Of a DNA stretch of 64,000 bases, positions 27,060-38,028 are shown one piece after another (the stretch's first letter is position 1; each line of letters starts with the position of its first letter). Both the position numbers and the translations under genes were made by a program. A model generated the notes under the pieces. The model made no database searches and had not been told where the DNA came from. It saw nothing but the letters and a program-made list of their open reading frames with translations. Source of the DNA: Mycobacterium colombiense CECT 3035 (GTDB lineage Bacteria; Actinomycetota; Actinomycetes; Mycobacteriales; Mycobacteriaceae); assembly GCF_002105755.1 (NCBI RefSeq), contig NZ_CP020821.1, positions 1,550,001 through 1,614,000 on the forward strand. The letters run 5' to 3'.

Positions 27060-27776
27060 GGCGCCAACCCATTCGGCGGCCTCGGCCACCGAGCCGACGG
27101 TCAACACCCCGGCGGGCAGCGGCGGGCGCGCCACCATCACCACCGCAACGTCGAGCGCCGCGGCGGCATCCAGCTTCGCCCGGGTCATGTCCCCGCCGCT
27201 GTTCTTGGTGACCAGGACGTCGATGCGGTGCTCGCGCAGCAGCGCGAACTCGTCGTCGTAGCCGTAGGGTCCGCGGGACAGCAGCACCCGGTGATGACGC
27301 GGCAGCGCGGACGCGTCGGGGTCGGTGACCGCCCGGATCAGGAACCATGCGTCGCTGCCGGCGAAGGCCCGCACGCCCGAGCGTCCGGTGGTGAGGAACA
27401 CCCGCGAATAACCCTGCCGGGCAACGGTTTCGGCGGCGTCAGCGTCCGAGTCGACCACGATGGCGCCGCCCGGATCCCACGCCGGGCGGGCCAGGATCAG
27501 GTGCGGGATCCGCGATTCGGCGCACGCGACGGCGGCGTGCGCCGTCATGGTCGCCGCGAACGGGTGGGTGGCGTCGACGACGGCGTCGATGCGTTCGTCT
27601 TGCAGCCAGCGCCGTAACCCGTCGACGCCGCCGAAGCCGCCGATGCGCACCGGCCCGACCGGCAGCGCCGGATCCGGAACGCGCCCGGCCAGGGAGCTGA
27701 CGACGTCGACGCGCGGGTGCAGGGTTTTCGCCAGGGCGCGGGCCTCGCCGGTGCCGCCGAGCAGCAGGACGCGCAT
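27048..27776 (-). CDS. cobK: Precorrin-6A reductase CobK
   Basis: A 242-residue NADPH-dependent enzyme that reduces the ring after the C5 acyl extrusion, giving dihydroprecorrin-6. The N-terminal nucleotide loop is [15 protein letters not shown]; conserved parts are [40 protein letters not shown] and [17 protein letters not shown]. It matches Rv2070c. The ATG at 27776 is preceded by GGAG at a suitable distance. There is no stop codon between cobM and this ATG in the same frame, so a CobM-CobK fusion is possible. Its 3' end overlaps sigC. Confidence 0.94.
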   Translation of the reverse strand: MRVLLLGGTGEARALAKTLHPRVDVVSSLAGRVPDPALPVGPVRIGGFGGVDGLRRWLQDERIDAVVDATHPFAATMTAHAAVACAESRIPHLILARPAWDPGGAIVVDSDADAAETVARQGYSRVFLTTGRSGVRAFAGSDAWFLIRAVTDPDASALPRHHRVLLSRGPYGYDDEFALLREHRIDVLVTKNSGGDMTRAKLDAAAALDVAVVMVARPPLPAGVLTVGSVAEAAEWVGALAG

Positions 27777-28532
27777 CAGTGCCTGCTCCCCCCGGGCGCG
27801 CCCGGCCGAGTACAGGTAGCTGTCGGTGAAGCCGCCGGCGGTCAGCGCGTCGCCGACCACGATGACGGCGGTCTTGGTGATGCCGGCCCGGTGCATCTGC
27901 CCGGCGATGTCCGCGAGGGTGCCGCGCAGCACCGTCTCTTGCGGCCAGCTCGCGAAAGCCACCACGGCAGCCGGTGTTTCGGGGCGATAGCCGGCTTCGA
28001 GGAGCTGCGGGACGATGGCGTCGATCTGCGCGGCGGCCAGATGCAGGACGAGGGTCCCGCCGCAGTGGGCCAGGGTCTTGAGGTCTTCGCCGGGCGGCAT
28101 GGCCGTCGACAGCGTCGCGACCCGGCTCAGCGTCACGGTCTGCGCCACCCCGGGAACGGTGAGCTCGCGCTTCAGCGCGGCCGCCGCGGCGGTGAAAGCC
28201 GGTACGCCGGGCACGATTTCGTAGGCGATGCCCAGGGAGTCGAGCCGCCGGCATTGCTCGGCCAGCGCGCTGTAGAGCGACGGATCACCGGAATGCAGCC
28301 GCGCCACGTCCAGGCCGGCGGCGTGCGCCTCGCTCAGCTCGGCGACGATCTGGTCCAACGTCAGCGGGCCGGTGTCAACCACTTTCGCGTCCGGCGGGCA
28401 CAGCGCCAGCAGGTCGTCGGGCATGATCGAGCCGGCGTACAGGCACACCCGGCAGGTTTGCAGCAGCCGCTGTCCGCGCACGGTGATGAGGTCGGCGGCT
28501 CCCGGGCCCGCGCCGATGAAATACACCGTCAC
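27777..28532 (-). CDS. cobM: Precorrin-4 C11-methyltransferase CobM (reads in frame into cobK)
   Basis: A SAM-dependent methylase of 252 residues up to the cobK ATG, close to the 251 I recall for Rv2071c. It methylates C11 of precorrin-4. Motifs: VYFIGAGPGAADLITVRG, LHSGDPSLYSA, VPGVPAFTAAAAALKRELTVPG and TAVIVVGDALTAGGFTDSYLYS. The GTG at 28532 overlaps the cobL stop (GTGA). After the normal C terminus the frame continues without a stop into cobK. A TGA overlapping the cobK ATG exists at 27776-27778 in another frame, the usual coupled stop-start, which hints at a lost stop or a small indel. Confidence 0.9.
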
Positions 28533-29695
28533 TTGGCCACCGCCCACTGGGTGACGGGATACTGCGGGCGCCAGCCGGTGAACGCGCCGAGCGGCTCGCC
28601 GTGATAGTGCTGAAAGCGTCGCAGCTCGCCACCCAGGCGCTGGTGTGCTTGTGTCAGAACGGCTTCGGACTCGGTGGTGACCACGTTGGCGACCAGTCGC
28701 CCGCCGGCTGGCAGGTGGGCCCAGCAGGCGTCGAGCAGGCCGGGTTGGGTCAGCCCGCCGCCGATGAAGATCGCCGACGGCGCCTCGGCGCCGTCGAACG
28801 CGCCGGGTGCCTCGCCGCGCACTTCGATGCTGACCCCGAAGGCCGCGGCATTGACGCCGAGGTTGCGCCGGCGTTCTTCGTTGCTCTCGAAAACCACCGC
28901 GCTGCAACCGTGTCCGCTCAGGCACCACTGGACACTGATGCTGCCCGAGCCCGCCCCGACGTCCCACAATCGCTCCCCCGGGCGCGGCGCCAGGGCGGCC
29001 AGCGTCACCGCGCGGATGCCTTGCTTGGTGATCTGCCCGTCGTGGGTGAAGGCGTCGTCGGGCAGGGGTGCCACGCGTTCGTCGGGCAGGTAGCGCACGG
29101 CAATCACGTTGAGGTCGTCGAGGTCTCGGTCGTCGGCCCAGCCGTGCGCGGTGCCGTCGCGGCGGCGCTCGTCGGGGCCGCCGAGGCGTTCGAGAACGGT
29201 GAATTCCGAATCGCCGCGGCCGTGCGCGGCGAGCAGCGCGGCGAGTTCTGTTGGCGTGGAATTACTTTGGGACAACACGATCGCCTGACCGCCGCGACGC
29301 ACCGCGGTGTGCGGGGGCGCGGTGACCAGACTGATCACCTCGGTGTCGTGGACGTTCCAGCCCATCCGCGCGCACGCCAGCGTCACCGACGACACGTGCG
29401 GCAGGACCCGGACGTTGTCGCGGCCGTGCAGGCGGATCAGGGTGCCCCCGATGCCGTGCAGCAGCGGATCGCCGCTGGCCACCACGTGCACGTCGCCCGT
29501 CTGCTCGCCGAGCAGCGTTTGCAGCGCGGGCAGCATCGGCGACGGCCACTGCCGACGCGGCGCGCGCACCGTGTCGTCGAGCAGGTCGAGTTGCCGCTTG
29601 GAGCCGTAAATGACTGCGGCGCTTCTGAGTTCGGCACGGGATGCCTCACCGAGCCCGGCCATGCCGTCGGCGCCGATACCGACCACGATGATCAT
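28529..29695 (-). CDS. cobL: Precorrin-6Y C5,15-methyltransferase (decarboxylating) CobL
   Basis: A 388-residue bifunctional enzyme that methylates C5 and C15 and decarboxylates the acetate side chain at C12. Residues about 1-200 are the CbiE-type methylase ([46 protein letters not shown]); residues about 215-388 are the CbiT-type Rossmann domain (DDAFTHDGQITKQGIRAVTL, LWDVGAGSGSISVQW, AIFIGGG). The ATG at 29695 overlaps the upstream SDR stop (ATGA). Length fits Rv2072c. Confidence 0.95.
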   Translation of the reverse strand: MIIVVGIGADGMAGLGEASRAELRSAAVIYGSKRQLDLLDDTVRAPRRQWPSPMLPALQTLLGEQTGDVHVVASGDPLLHGIGGTLIRLHGRDNVRVLPHVSSVTLACARMGWNVHDTEVISLVTAPPHTAVRRGGQAIVLSQSNSTPTELAALLAAHGRGDSEFTVLERLGGPDERRRDGTAHGWADDRDLDDLNVIAVRYLPDERVAPLPDDAFTHDGQITKQGIRAVTLAALAPRPGERLWDVGAGSGSISVQWCLSGHGCSAVVFESNEERRRNLGVNAAAFGVSIEVRGEAPGAFDGAEAPSAIFIGGGLTQPGLLDACWAHLPAGGRLVANVVTTESEAVLTQAHQRLGGELRRFQHYHGEPLGAFTGWRPQYPVTQWAVAK

Positions 29696-30456
29696 CGGGG
29701 CATCCTGCGCCAGACGAACTGCGGCAGCAGTCGCATCACCGCGGCCGCGGGGCCCAGCGCCCACGGGATCCACACTGTGCGGCGGCCCTTCGCGAGCGCA
29801 CGCGCGGTCGCGGCGGCCACCTGCGCGGGCGTGCTGGGCAGCGGTGCGGGCGCCATGCCTTCCGTCATGCGGCCGATGACGAATCCCGGCCGGGCGATCA
29901 GCAGCCGGACCCCGGTGCCGTGCAGCGCGTCGGCCAGGCCGCTGGCGAAGCCGTCCAGGCCGGCCTTGGCCGAGCCGTACACGTAGTTGGCGCGGCGCAC
30001 GCGCGCCCCGGCGATCGAGGAGAACACCACCAGCCGGCCGGTGCCCGCTGCGCGCATGGCCGTGGCCAGGTGGGTGAGGAGGCTGATCTGGGCGAGGTAG
30101 TCGGTGTGGACGACGGCGACCGCATGCGCGGCGTCGGTTTCGGCGCGGGTCTGGTCGCCCAGGATGCCGAACGCCAGCACCGCGGTGCCGATGGGGCCGT
30201 GGTCGGCGACGATCGAGGCGACCAGCGGGCCGTGTGAGGCCAGGTCGTCGGCGTCGAACTCCCTGGTGTCGACCGCCGTCGCGCCGGCGGCTGTGAGCGC
30301 GTCGACCTGCTCAGCGAGCCGGTCGGCGTTGCGGGCGGCCAGCACGACCGTCGCGCCCGGCGCGAGCAGTCGCGCCAGCTCGATCCCGATCTCGCTGCGG
30401 CCGCCCAGGATTAGTACTGGTCCCGCGCCCGTGTCGTCCACGGCTGCGATTATCAC
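29692..30456 (-). CDS. SDR family oxidoreductase (Rv2073c-like)
   Basis: A 254-residue short-chain dehydrogenase, similar to Rv2073c and to the DprE2 family. Cofactor loop [12 protein letters not shown], catalytic serine in [10 protein letters not shown] and YGSAKAG as the YxxxK. AARNADR after the second strand favours NADP(H). GTG start at 30456, with a GTG at 30441 as alternative. It starts the SDR-cobL-cobM-cobK run, all joined by 4-base overlaps, so it is co-transcribed with B12 genes, though no B12 step needing it is known to me. Confidence 0.87.
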   Translation of the reverse strand: MIIAAVDDTGAGPVLILGGRSEIGIELARLLAPGATVVLAARNADRLAEQVDALTAAGATAVDTREFDADDLASHGPLVASIVADHGPIGTAVLAFGILGDQTRAETDAAHAVAVVHTDYLAQISLLTHLATAMRAAGTGRLVVFSSIAGARVRRANYVYGSAKAGLDGFASGLADALHGTGVRLLIARPGFVIGRMTEGMAPAPLPSTPAQVAAATARALAKGRRTVWIPWALGPAAAVMRLLPQFVWRRMPR

Positions 30457-30476
30457 CTGCGCTAGCGTGGGCGGTG

Positions 30477-30887
30477 ATGGCGAATACCACTACCCGGCTC
30501 ACCGACGACGCATTGGCGTTTCTGTCGGAACGCCATCTGGCCATGCTGACCACGCTGCGAGCCGACAATTCACCGCACGTGGTGGCGGTCGGTTTCACCT
30601 TCGACCCCAAGACGCACATCGCGCGGGTGATCACCACCGGGGGGTCGCAGAAGGCGGTGAACGCCGATCGCGGCGGGCTGGCCGTGCTCAGCCAGGTCGA
30701 CGGCGCGCGGTGGCTGTCGCTGGAAGGCCGGTCCAAGGTCAACAGCGACGTCGACGCGGTGCGCGACGCGGAGTTGCGCTACGCCCAGCGCTATCGCACG
30801 CCGCGCCCCAACCCGCGACGCGTGGTCATCGAGGTTCAGATCGAGCGGGTGCTGGGGTCATCGGATCTTTTGGACCGGGGCGCCTGA
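30477..30887 (+). CDS. F420-dependent biliverdin reductase-like protein (Rv2074-like)
   Basis: A 136-residue split beta-barrel protein nearly identical to my memory of Rv2074, which has been described as an F420H2-dependent biliverdin reductase. Conserved parts are [57 protein letters not shown] and [20 protein letters not shown]. Start is either the GTG at 30474 or the ATG at 30477. It is divergent from the SDR-cob operon, with about 20 bases between the start codons. Confidence 0.9.
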   Translation: MANTTTRLTDDALAFLSERHLAMLTTLRADNSPHVVAVGFTFDPKTHIARVITTGGSQKAVNADRGGLAVLSQVDGARWLSLEGRSKVNSDVDAVRDAELRYAQRYRTPRPNPRRVVIEVQIERVLGSSDLLDRGA

Positions 30888-30937
30888 TCCCGCGCCAGGC
30901 GGAGCCGGTGAGCGCGCAAGCTTGCCCGCCTGGGTCC

Positions 30938-31768
30938 TCATGATGCCGCGTTCGGGGCCGGCCATCCCGGCGATGGCGGTTGGGTGGGAAAGTCGGCGCG
31001 CGGGTATTCGCCTCCGCGTTGGAGATCGGGGTGCTGGGGCGCCTTCGCCAGGCAGGTGTTTCTGTCTTCGGCGGCGTTCGGCCATTCGTCGCCGACTCCG
31101 GACCGGGCGAAGTAACCGCCCTGATGGCTGGTGATCCTCCAGCCGTTGAAGACGTCGACGGACGGCGCGCGGGCCGGTCCCTGCTGCGGAGCTTCCGGTC
31201 CGGGTTTGGCGGGGGCCGTCATGGTGATCCGCATCGGGTCGATGCCCGAATACGGCGGCGGCTGACCGATATTGGGCACGTAACCCTTGCGGGCCGGTTG
31301 GGCTGAGCCGAATGTGTATTCGCAGACCACCACCGTCACGTCCCGACCGGACGTCGTCACCGACGCGATGTGCGCCTGGTCGGTGCCCACCCAGGGCGTC
31401 TTCGCCGGATCGTCGGTCTTGGGCCACAGAAACTGGGTGCCGGTGGGATGGTCGACGGACTGGTTGGGATCGACCGACTGCGCGAAGCCGGGATAGAGGT
31501 ATTTGTTGTCGCCCGTGACGGAGGCGAGCAGGTAGGACTCGGTGTAGGCGCGCACCGGCACAGCGGGCCCGGTGGTGACGTCGATCCCGGGTTCTGCGGT
31601 CCAGACCACGGTGAAATCGTTGAGGGCCGCCGGCCAACCGGCAGCGGGCGCAGGCTGCGTCGGGGCCCCCTCACGGTGTGCGTCCGAGCCGCATCCGGCC
31701 AGCGAGAACACGGCGAATATCGCGCACGCCCCGGCACCGCCGCCGAACCTGCGCGGAAGAGTCGTCAT
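30938..31768 (-). CDS. Putative lipoprotein of unknown function
   Basis: A 276-residue exported lipoprotein. Signal peptide with hydrophobic AGACAIFAVFSLAGC and lipobox LAGC at about residue 27. The mature part is Pro-rich at first (APTQPAPAAGWPAALNDF) and contains no catalytic motif I recognise; VVWTAEPGIDVTTGPAVPVRAYTES, GDNKYLYPGFAQSV and VVVCEYTFGSAQPARKGYVPN are its most distinctive stretches. The ATG at 31768 overlaps the stop of the upstream TPR-region gene (ATGA), so the two form an operon and may function together at the cell surface. Confidence 0.8.
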   Translation of the reverse strand: MTTLPRRFGGGAGACAIFAVFSLAGCGSDAHREGAPTQPAPAAGWPAALNDFTVVWTAEPGIDVTTGPAVPVRAYTESYLLASVTGDNKYLYPGFAQSVDPNQSVDHPTGTQFLWPKTDDPAKTPWVGTDQAHIASVTTSGRDVTVVVCEYTFGSAQPARKGYVPNIGQPPPYSGIDPMRITMTAPAKPGPEAPQQGPARAPSVDVFNGWRITSHQGGYFARSGVGDEWPNAAEDRNTCLAKAPQHPDLQRGGEYPRADFPTQPPSPGWPAPNAAS

Positions 31769-34112
31769 TTCGGGAGCCCCTGGTCCGCGTGCGGAACGCC
31801 GACGACATTGTCGTAGCGGGTGGCCATCCACTCATCCGGAGACATCTTTTCGTCGGGCGGCAACGCGATCGCGTGCGACAAGGCCGGGCCGATCACGCCG
31901 TCGTACTGACTGGCGGTGAGGCCGGGGAATTTCGCCCGCACTTCGTCGAGAGTCGCGAGTCGCCCGTGCGGATGTTGATCGTCGTACACGACATACCCTT
32001 CCGGAAGTGTGACGTTGTGCCCGGCGCCGAGCAGAGCGTTGGTCATTCCTTGATCCGCGATTCCGATGTCCATCGGTTGTATGGGGTTCTCCCCCGGTGC
32101 GCTCGGCGCGGGCCCGAGGATGCTGTTCTCGAGACCGTGTCCCAGAACGTTGAGCGCGGGGCCGGCCACCGTTCCCACGCCCGGCGGTAGCCCGGCCACC
32201 GTGCTCAGGCCGGTCAGCCCGGCCTCGTACGCCTGTTTCTTCAAATCGTATTCGGACAACTGTTGGTGATAGCCGTTCACCTCGTTTGCGTGATACGCGT
32301 TGTGAGTCCCGACGTCGACCAAACCCTTCAACGTCGCGGCGTCGTAAAGCTGGGGGTCGTAACCGGAGTGGGTCGTCTCGTTGCCGAAAGCGGCTTCGTG
32401 AGCGACGGCATGCGCATAGGCCTGGCCGTTGAAGTACTGACCGGCGGCCTGGTCGCTGTCGATGACCGAGAAAACGCCTTTAGCGATGGGCAACGCGCCC
32501 GATCGGGTATCACCCTCGCTGTCGAGGGGGTCGAAACCCGGCAGTCCACCGGTCGTACCGGCGATGTTGTCGACGTAAGGGCCCAACCCGTGGGCCATGC
32601 CCTGCACCAGATTCGGATTGACTTGTCCCAGAGTGTGATTGCCGGGCAGGTTCAACAGGTCCTGCTGGTGGCCGCCGACGTAGGCGCTGTAGGCGTGTGC
32701 GGTTTCGGCGGCGATCCTTGCCTCGGGCCCTTGGGTCGTATCCCCGGTCCAGGAGAACAGTGAGCTCACCGCCTGGCCGTGGTCCTGCCAGTAGTGGTGC
32801 GTGAGGTTCTGCAGGAACCGGTCGTGGTCGCCCGTGGTCATGGCGTCGTGCACGACCTGGTGATCCGGCGAGACCGCCGAGAGGACGTTGGACACCGTCG
32901 GGTCGATATTGGGTTTGAGATCGCCGGCCTGTCCTTCACCGGCGCGCCAGAACGGGTTATTCATCAGTGCCGATGCCTGTTTCACCATTCCCCGGTCCAA
33001 GTCGGTGTTGGCCTGCAGGCGCGGGTTCCCGTCTTTGACGATGCCGGCGAGCTGGTTCATCTGGCGCAGGTCCGGCCAGTGAGCGGTCAGCAGCCGCTGA
33101 ACACTGTCGGGCAGCTGGGCGGCCCGCCTTTGACTGTGTCGGATCCCTGGTTGGCACCAATCGTCAACGGGGTCTTGGGGAAGGTGAGATTCGGGTTGCT
33201 CATCAGCTGCAACGAATTGCCGATCATGCCTTTCTGGTCGCCGAGGCGCTGCTCGGCGGTACTGAGCGCATCGACCGACATGCCATGTTCTTGCGCCTGC
33301 AGCTGGCTCAATACCGAAGCCTGCTCAGCGCTTAACGGCGCCCTGCCCGCCAATTGATCGGGGGTGATCGTATTCAGCACACCGTTGACCCGGGCGGCGG
33401 CCCCCTTGTCGCCCTTCAGCGCGTCCTGCACGTCGTGCTCGGCCTGGTCGGGCGTCTCGGCCTCGTGCCCGTCGACGCCCAACACCCGGCCCGGGTCATA
33501 CCCGTCGTCGGCCAGATTCGTCTGTCCGTGATGCAGCGACTTCGCGTAGTCGTCGCGGATGGTATGCAGCTGGTGGAGAGCATCTTTGGTGTCGTTGACC
33601 GCTGCCCTCTTGAGCGCGTTGATGACCGCGTGTAGCTCTTGCTGGCTCTGCGCGTCGGGGTGGTCCCGCAGATCCTGCTCCGCCAAATCGATCAGGTGAT
33701 CGAGCTGCTCCAACTCACCTTCCAAGGTGGCGATCTCTTGGTTTCCGGACTTCTGCGCATCGGCCAACGCGGCGGCGATGTTTTCCAGATCGGCACCGAT
33801 CTTGGGCAACTTTTCAGACTGCGCGCCAAGCGATTTGACGGTGCGCTGCACTTCATCGGAGTCGTTGATCGGGCTCGCGCCGTCCTGATGGTTCCAGGCG
33901 GCATTGAAGCGTTGCTGGGCCTGCGCGAAGGCGGTGTCGGCCTCCGCGGTGTGGCGCCCCGCGCCGAAGAACGCCTTGGCGAGGTTGGAGATCTGCCCCG
34001 GCTGGCCGGCCTGCAGGGTCCGGTTGACCCCCCACGGGTCGCCGCCGGCCCCGGCGACCAGCTCGGCGATGGTGAGATGCTTCAGCTGCAGCACCGCGTC
34101 TCCATACCGCAC
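31765..34112 (-). pseudogene. TPR-repeat-region protein (Rv2082-like), split by one frameshift
   Basis: Two adjoining open frames on one strand encode one protein of about 780 residues. The 5' frame (34112 down to 33087, GTG start) begins MRYGDAVLQLKHLTIAELV with GGDPWGVNRTLQAG, as Rv2082-type proteins do; the 3' frame begins at latest at 33060 (MNQLAGIVKDG) and ends at 31765 (HADQGLPK). At about 33123-33125 a run of three C (G on the coding strand) where four are needed shifts the frame; restoring one base gives KGGAAQLPDSVQRLLTAHWPDLRQMNQLAG without interruption. The 5' half is helical with coiled-coil character. It is paired with an EspC-like remnant upstream, suggesting a type VII-secretion-linked substrate. 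Whether the frameshift is real is open. Confidence 0.8.
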
Positions 34113-34303
34113 GGCGGCGACCGGTCGACCGCGTCCTGCGCGCGAAGGTCAGCGCAGCACGGCCCGGAGTGCCGCGCGACGCTCCCGACGGGCACCGTCA
34201 CCCCTTTCCGGCGCTCGCCGATCCGCCGCAGGCTGGTGATCAATTCACCCTGCACTCTAGGTGGGCGCGACTGTGGATCGTGGCGCCGGCGCCGCGGCGG
34301 GCA

Positions 34304-34435
34304 TCGGTCCCGGCCGCTGTTACTCGCGAATCCGGCCGACGACGGGCTCGGGTCTGCGGCAATGCCGTCGCCGACGACGCTCACACCGGTGCCGGCGAGC
34401 AACATCGCGTCCGGATCGACAGCCAAGGGAGCCAC
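34304..34435 (-). pseudogene. Remnant of an EspC-like (DUF2580) gene
   Basis: The first 44 residues, MAPLAVDPDAMLLAGTGVS then VVGDGIAADPSPSSAGFASNSGRD, look like the start of EspC/DUF2580 type VII-associated proteins (PLAVDP, AGxGDG, AGFGxNxG). After that the frame becomes Arg/Pro-rich nonsense and no continuation is found in other frames before the next gene. Such small proteins are usually encoded directly before Rv2082-type TPR-region genes, which fits. The remaining 34113-34303 and 34436-34524 show nothing recognisable beyond the ribosome-binding area of the TPR gene. Confidence 0.5.
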
Positions 34436-34524
34436 GTGCGGAATTTTCGCTCAGGTCCGCCCGTCGCCGCTATTCACCCGATGATCGCTTCGCCAAACTA
34501 GCCACCGCCCCCCGGCGCGACAAC

Positions 34525-36836
34525 TCAGCCATCAACAGCCGTCGCGGCCGTCAATGCGATGCGGTGCCGGCCAGGCGACACCGCGACGGTCGGCCCGGCT
34601 GGTTCGCCGTCGAGCCGAACGTCAACCGCCGCGGGCAAGCCACCCAGCGTGATCCGGGTGGCGACATCGGTGGACACCGTGATGGTCGACTTCGGCAACG
34701 CGGCCAGCCCGGCACGCGCGACATCGACCCGCAGAGCGGCAACCCCGTTGAGGCGCAGCGTGAGATACGGCAGCGGGCCCACCGGCCGTCCCACCTGCCA
34801 GTCCAGCTCGCTGTAGAGACCGGGCGTCGGCTCGAAGCCCGGAATGACGCCGCGGTGGTGCCTGATGGTGTGCGTGGGATCCGGGCGCGCGTACGAGCGC
34901 GCGTCGACTTCGGCGACGGCCCCCGCCGCGCGGTCACCTGGGGGTCGGCGGCCAGCTCCGACAACCACCACACCTGGTGCGGCCCGATCCCCAGATCGGT
35001 GCGCACCAGCTGCGGATACCAGGCGAACGTGATGTGTCCCGGATCCGCTTGGCGCGCAGCGGTTCCCATGTGGGAAATCGGATCCTCAAACTTGTCCTGG
35101 AACACCCAGGCGATGTGATCCTCCACGGGGTAGACACTGAACCGGTGCCGGTAACCCAGCCGGTCCAGCTCCAGCACCTGCTCGGCGGCCGACGCGAACG
35201 GCACCAGTTCGTCGAGCAGCCCGTGGGCGATCACGTACGGCAGCCACCGGGCGTTGGCCAACAGCTTCCAGGTGTCACCCTCGCGGGCACAGGGCGTGTC
35301 CGGATCGAGGTCGGCGGGGATGTCGACGTCGGGCAGCAGCCGCACACCGCACGTCGGCGGCCCCGCCAGCACCACCGCCTGCGAGAACACCTGCGGGTAG
35401 CTCAGCCCCAGCTTGTACGTCGCATACCCGCCCATCGAATAGCCGGAGATCACGGTGCGATTGGGATCGGTGCCCAGTTGTTCGGCGACCCGCGCCCACA
35501 CTTCCCAGACGTCGAGCTCGCCGGTGTCGAAGTACCACGTGGACGGCCCGCGGGCCAGCGGCGTGACCACCACCGAGTCGCGGCCCTCGCACACTTCGTC
35601 CAACAGTCGCGGGTCGATCGCGGCGAACTGGCTCTGCCCGAGTGACAGGGAATGCAGCAGCAGGGTCAGCGGCAGAACGCGGCCCGGCGCGTAGCTCGAC
35701 GGCAGGCAGATCGAATACGGCTGCACCCGGCCGAGGAATTGCGGTTTGGTGCTCAAGATGTCGTTGGCGGCCCAGCCCTGCTCCAGGCCCTGGCCGAGTT
35801 CGACCGACGACACGTACCACCGGGTGGAAGGGCCGGTGATCACCGGCTCGGGAGCGGTTTCGCGGGCCGCCAGCCGGGCCCACGGCACCGTCAGCGCGAA
35901 CTCGGAGACGTCGCCGTGGGTCAGGGCGGCGGCCTGGGCCGCGTCCGACCAGAAGTTCAGGTGCGGCGGCTCCTGCTCGTTGGTGCGGAACGCCACGTTG
36001 TAGACGTTGGGTTGCCCGGGCAGCGCCCCGTGCAGGGCGGACACGTCGGCGAACCCGTCCCCCGCCGCGTTGGCCAGCCCCGCGACCAGGCGGACCGTCC
36101 AGCTTCCGGTGGGTTCCGCCAGCGCCCGCGGGACCTGCGCCAGGAACGACCGCGACGCCATGTCGACGCTGGCCTCGACCGGCGTCCTGACCTGAGTGGT
36201 GAGGTCGATCAGCGCGGCGCCGCTTCCCGAGACCAGCAGCGCCATGTCGATGCCCTTCGAGCGCACGCCGGCTCCGGCGGGCCAGTCCTCGGGCGCCGTT
36301 CGGGCCGGGTCGGTGTCGAAGGCGAACAGCGCGACCGGAATCGCGGCGTCCAGCAGCGTGTTCCAGTCGATCCGCCACCACGTGTGCGTCTCGGTGAGCC
36401 CGATGGCGACGCGGAAGACGTCGGCGCCGTTGCCGGCCGCGGGCCCGTCGGGATAGACGTAGGTTCCGCGCGGCGGCGCCTGAATCTTCAGGTCGCCGAT
36501 CGGGATGCCCGTCGCGCCATGGTCGTCGTAGAGGAAGTCGGTCCAGAACAGGGCGCCGCCGGCCACCCGTCCGGCGCCGCACGTGCGCGGGAACTCCTCA
36601 CCGAATGGCCACCCCGCGGGCGTGGGAAGCCGCGGCTCGGGGCGCCGGGCGGCGGGCGGCACGCCCTCGGGCATCCCGTCGACCACGATGAGCTCGCCCG
36701 GCGGCGCCGGCGCGGGTGCCGGTGCGGGTGCGGTGTGGTGCAGCACCGCGTCGGCGACGTGACGCGCGATGCGCAGCGGCAGCAGCGGGAGGTCCAGGAT
36801 CGACACCTGCCCCAACGTACGCGGCGGGGCCGTCAT
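34525..36836 (-). pseudogene. Large alpha/beta hydrolase, frameshifted near its 3' end
   Basis: A protein of about 770 residues. The first 370 residues are an all-beta-like N-terminal domain (LFWTDFLYDDHGATGIPIGDL; ETHTWWRIDWNTLLDAA). The catalytic hydrolase domain follows: nucleophile S467 in ISGYSMGGYAT, D542 in LLDELVPF, H574 in VEDHIAW, similar to prolyl-oligopeptidase or depolymerase-like esterases. At about 34920-34930, in a C-rich run, the frame shifts: one frame ends in Arg/Ser nonsense at 34551, while the other continues AGAVAEVDARSYARPDPTHTIR and ends at 34525 with a beta-rich domain (TVAVSPGRHRIAL). A single missing base explains this. It starts 5 bases after pepE. Confidence 0.8.
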
Positions 36837-36841
36837 CGCTG

Positions 36842-37968
36842 CTAGGACGCGGGCACCACGATCAGTTCGTGCGGCCGGTTGTTGACGGCCAGGGCACCGT
36901 CGGCGGTGACGACGACGATGTCCTCGATCCGGGCGCCCCAGCGGCCGGGAAAGTAGATGCCGGGCTCGATGGAGAACGCCATGCCGGCGGCCAGCGGCAG
37001 GTCGTTGCCGGCGACGATGTACGGCTCCTCGTGCACCGACAACCCGATGCCGTGCCCGGTGCGGTGCACGAAATACTCGGCGAGCCCGGCCCCGGCCAGC
37101 ACGTCACGGGCGGCGGCGTCGACCTGCTCGGCCGTCACGCCCGGGCGCACCGCCTCATACGCCGCGCGCTGGGCGCGCTGCAGCACCGAATACTGTTGCG
37201 CCACTTCTGGATTCGGCTCACCGATGCTGTAGGTGCGCGTCGAGTCGGAGTTGTAGCCGGGTTCATAGGTGCCACCGATATCGACGACGACGATGTCACC
37301 GACCTGAAGTTCGCGATCCGAATACCCGTGGTGCGGGTCGGCGCCGTGCGGCCCGGAGCCGACGATGATGAACGCGACCTCCGAATGACCTTCGGCCACA
37401 ATGGCATCCGCGATGTCGGCGGCCACGTCGGCCTCGGTGCGGCCCGGGACCAGAAACTCCGGCACCCGCGCGTGCACCCGATCGATGGCGGCGCCGGCTT
37501 TGCGAAGCGCGTCGACTTCGCATTCCTCCTTGACCATTCGCAACGTGCGCAACACATCGGTGGCCAGCACCGGCAGCACGCCGAGCACACCGGCCAGCGG
37601 CAGCAGGTGCAGCGCCGGCATGGCATCGGTGACGGCGGTCGCGGCGGGGCACCGCCCAACGCGGCGCCCACCAGATCGTAGGGGTTGTCGCCGTCGACCC
37701 AATCCCGTACGGCCAGGCCGAGTTCGGTGATGGCGGACCCCTTGAGCGAGGCCAGCTCCAGCCGCGGCACCACCACCGTCGGATCACCCGACGCCGGCAA
37801 CACCAGCGCGGTGAACCGCTCCAGCGTCTGTGCGCGCGACCCGACGAGGTAGCGCAGGTCGTAGCCCGGCGTGATCACCAGCCCCGCCAGACCGGCGCCG
37901 GCCGCCGCCGCGGCGGCCGCGGCCAGGCGGCGCTCATACACTGCTGCGTCGAAGCGGTGAGACTCCAT
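36842..37968 (-). pseudogene. pepE: Dipeptidase PepE (M24 family), frameshifted
   Basis: A metallopeptidase of the prolidase/creatinase family (Rv2089c), about 375 residues when repaired. The N-terminal domain ([29 protein letters not shown]) is in one frame from 37968 and the catalytic domain in the next frame to 36842. Metal ligands are visible in VVDIGGTYEPGYNSDSTRTY, HRTGHGIGLSVHEEP and SIEPGIYFPGRWGARIED. The shift is at a run of four G (37646-37649, C on the coding strand); five would give [17 protein letters not shown], as in M. tuberculosis. Start ATG 37968. Active-site residues are intact, which argues against long-standing decay. Confidence 0.85.
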
Positions 37969-38028
37969 GGCAGCCAGGCTAATGCTCGATCGCACGCCGC
38001 CTCGCGGCGGCGTGAGACCATAACCGGC

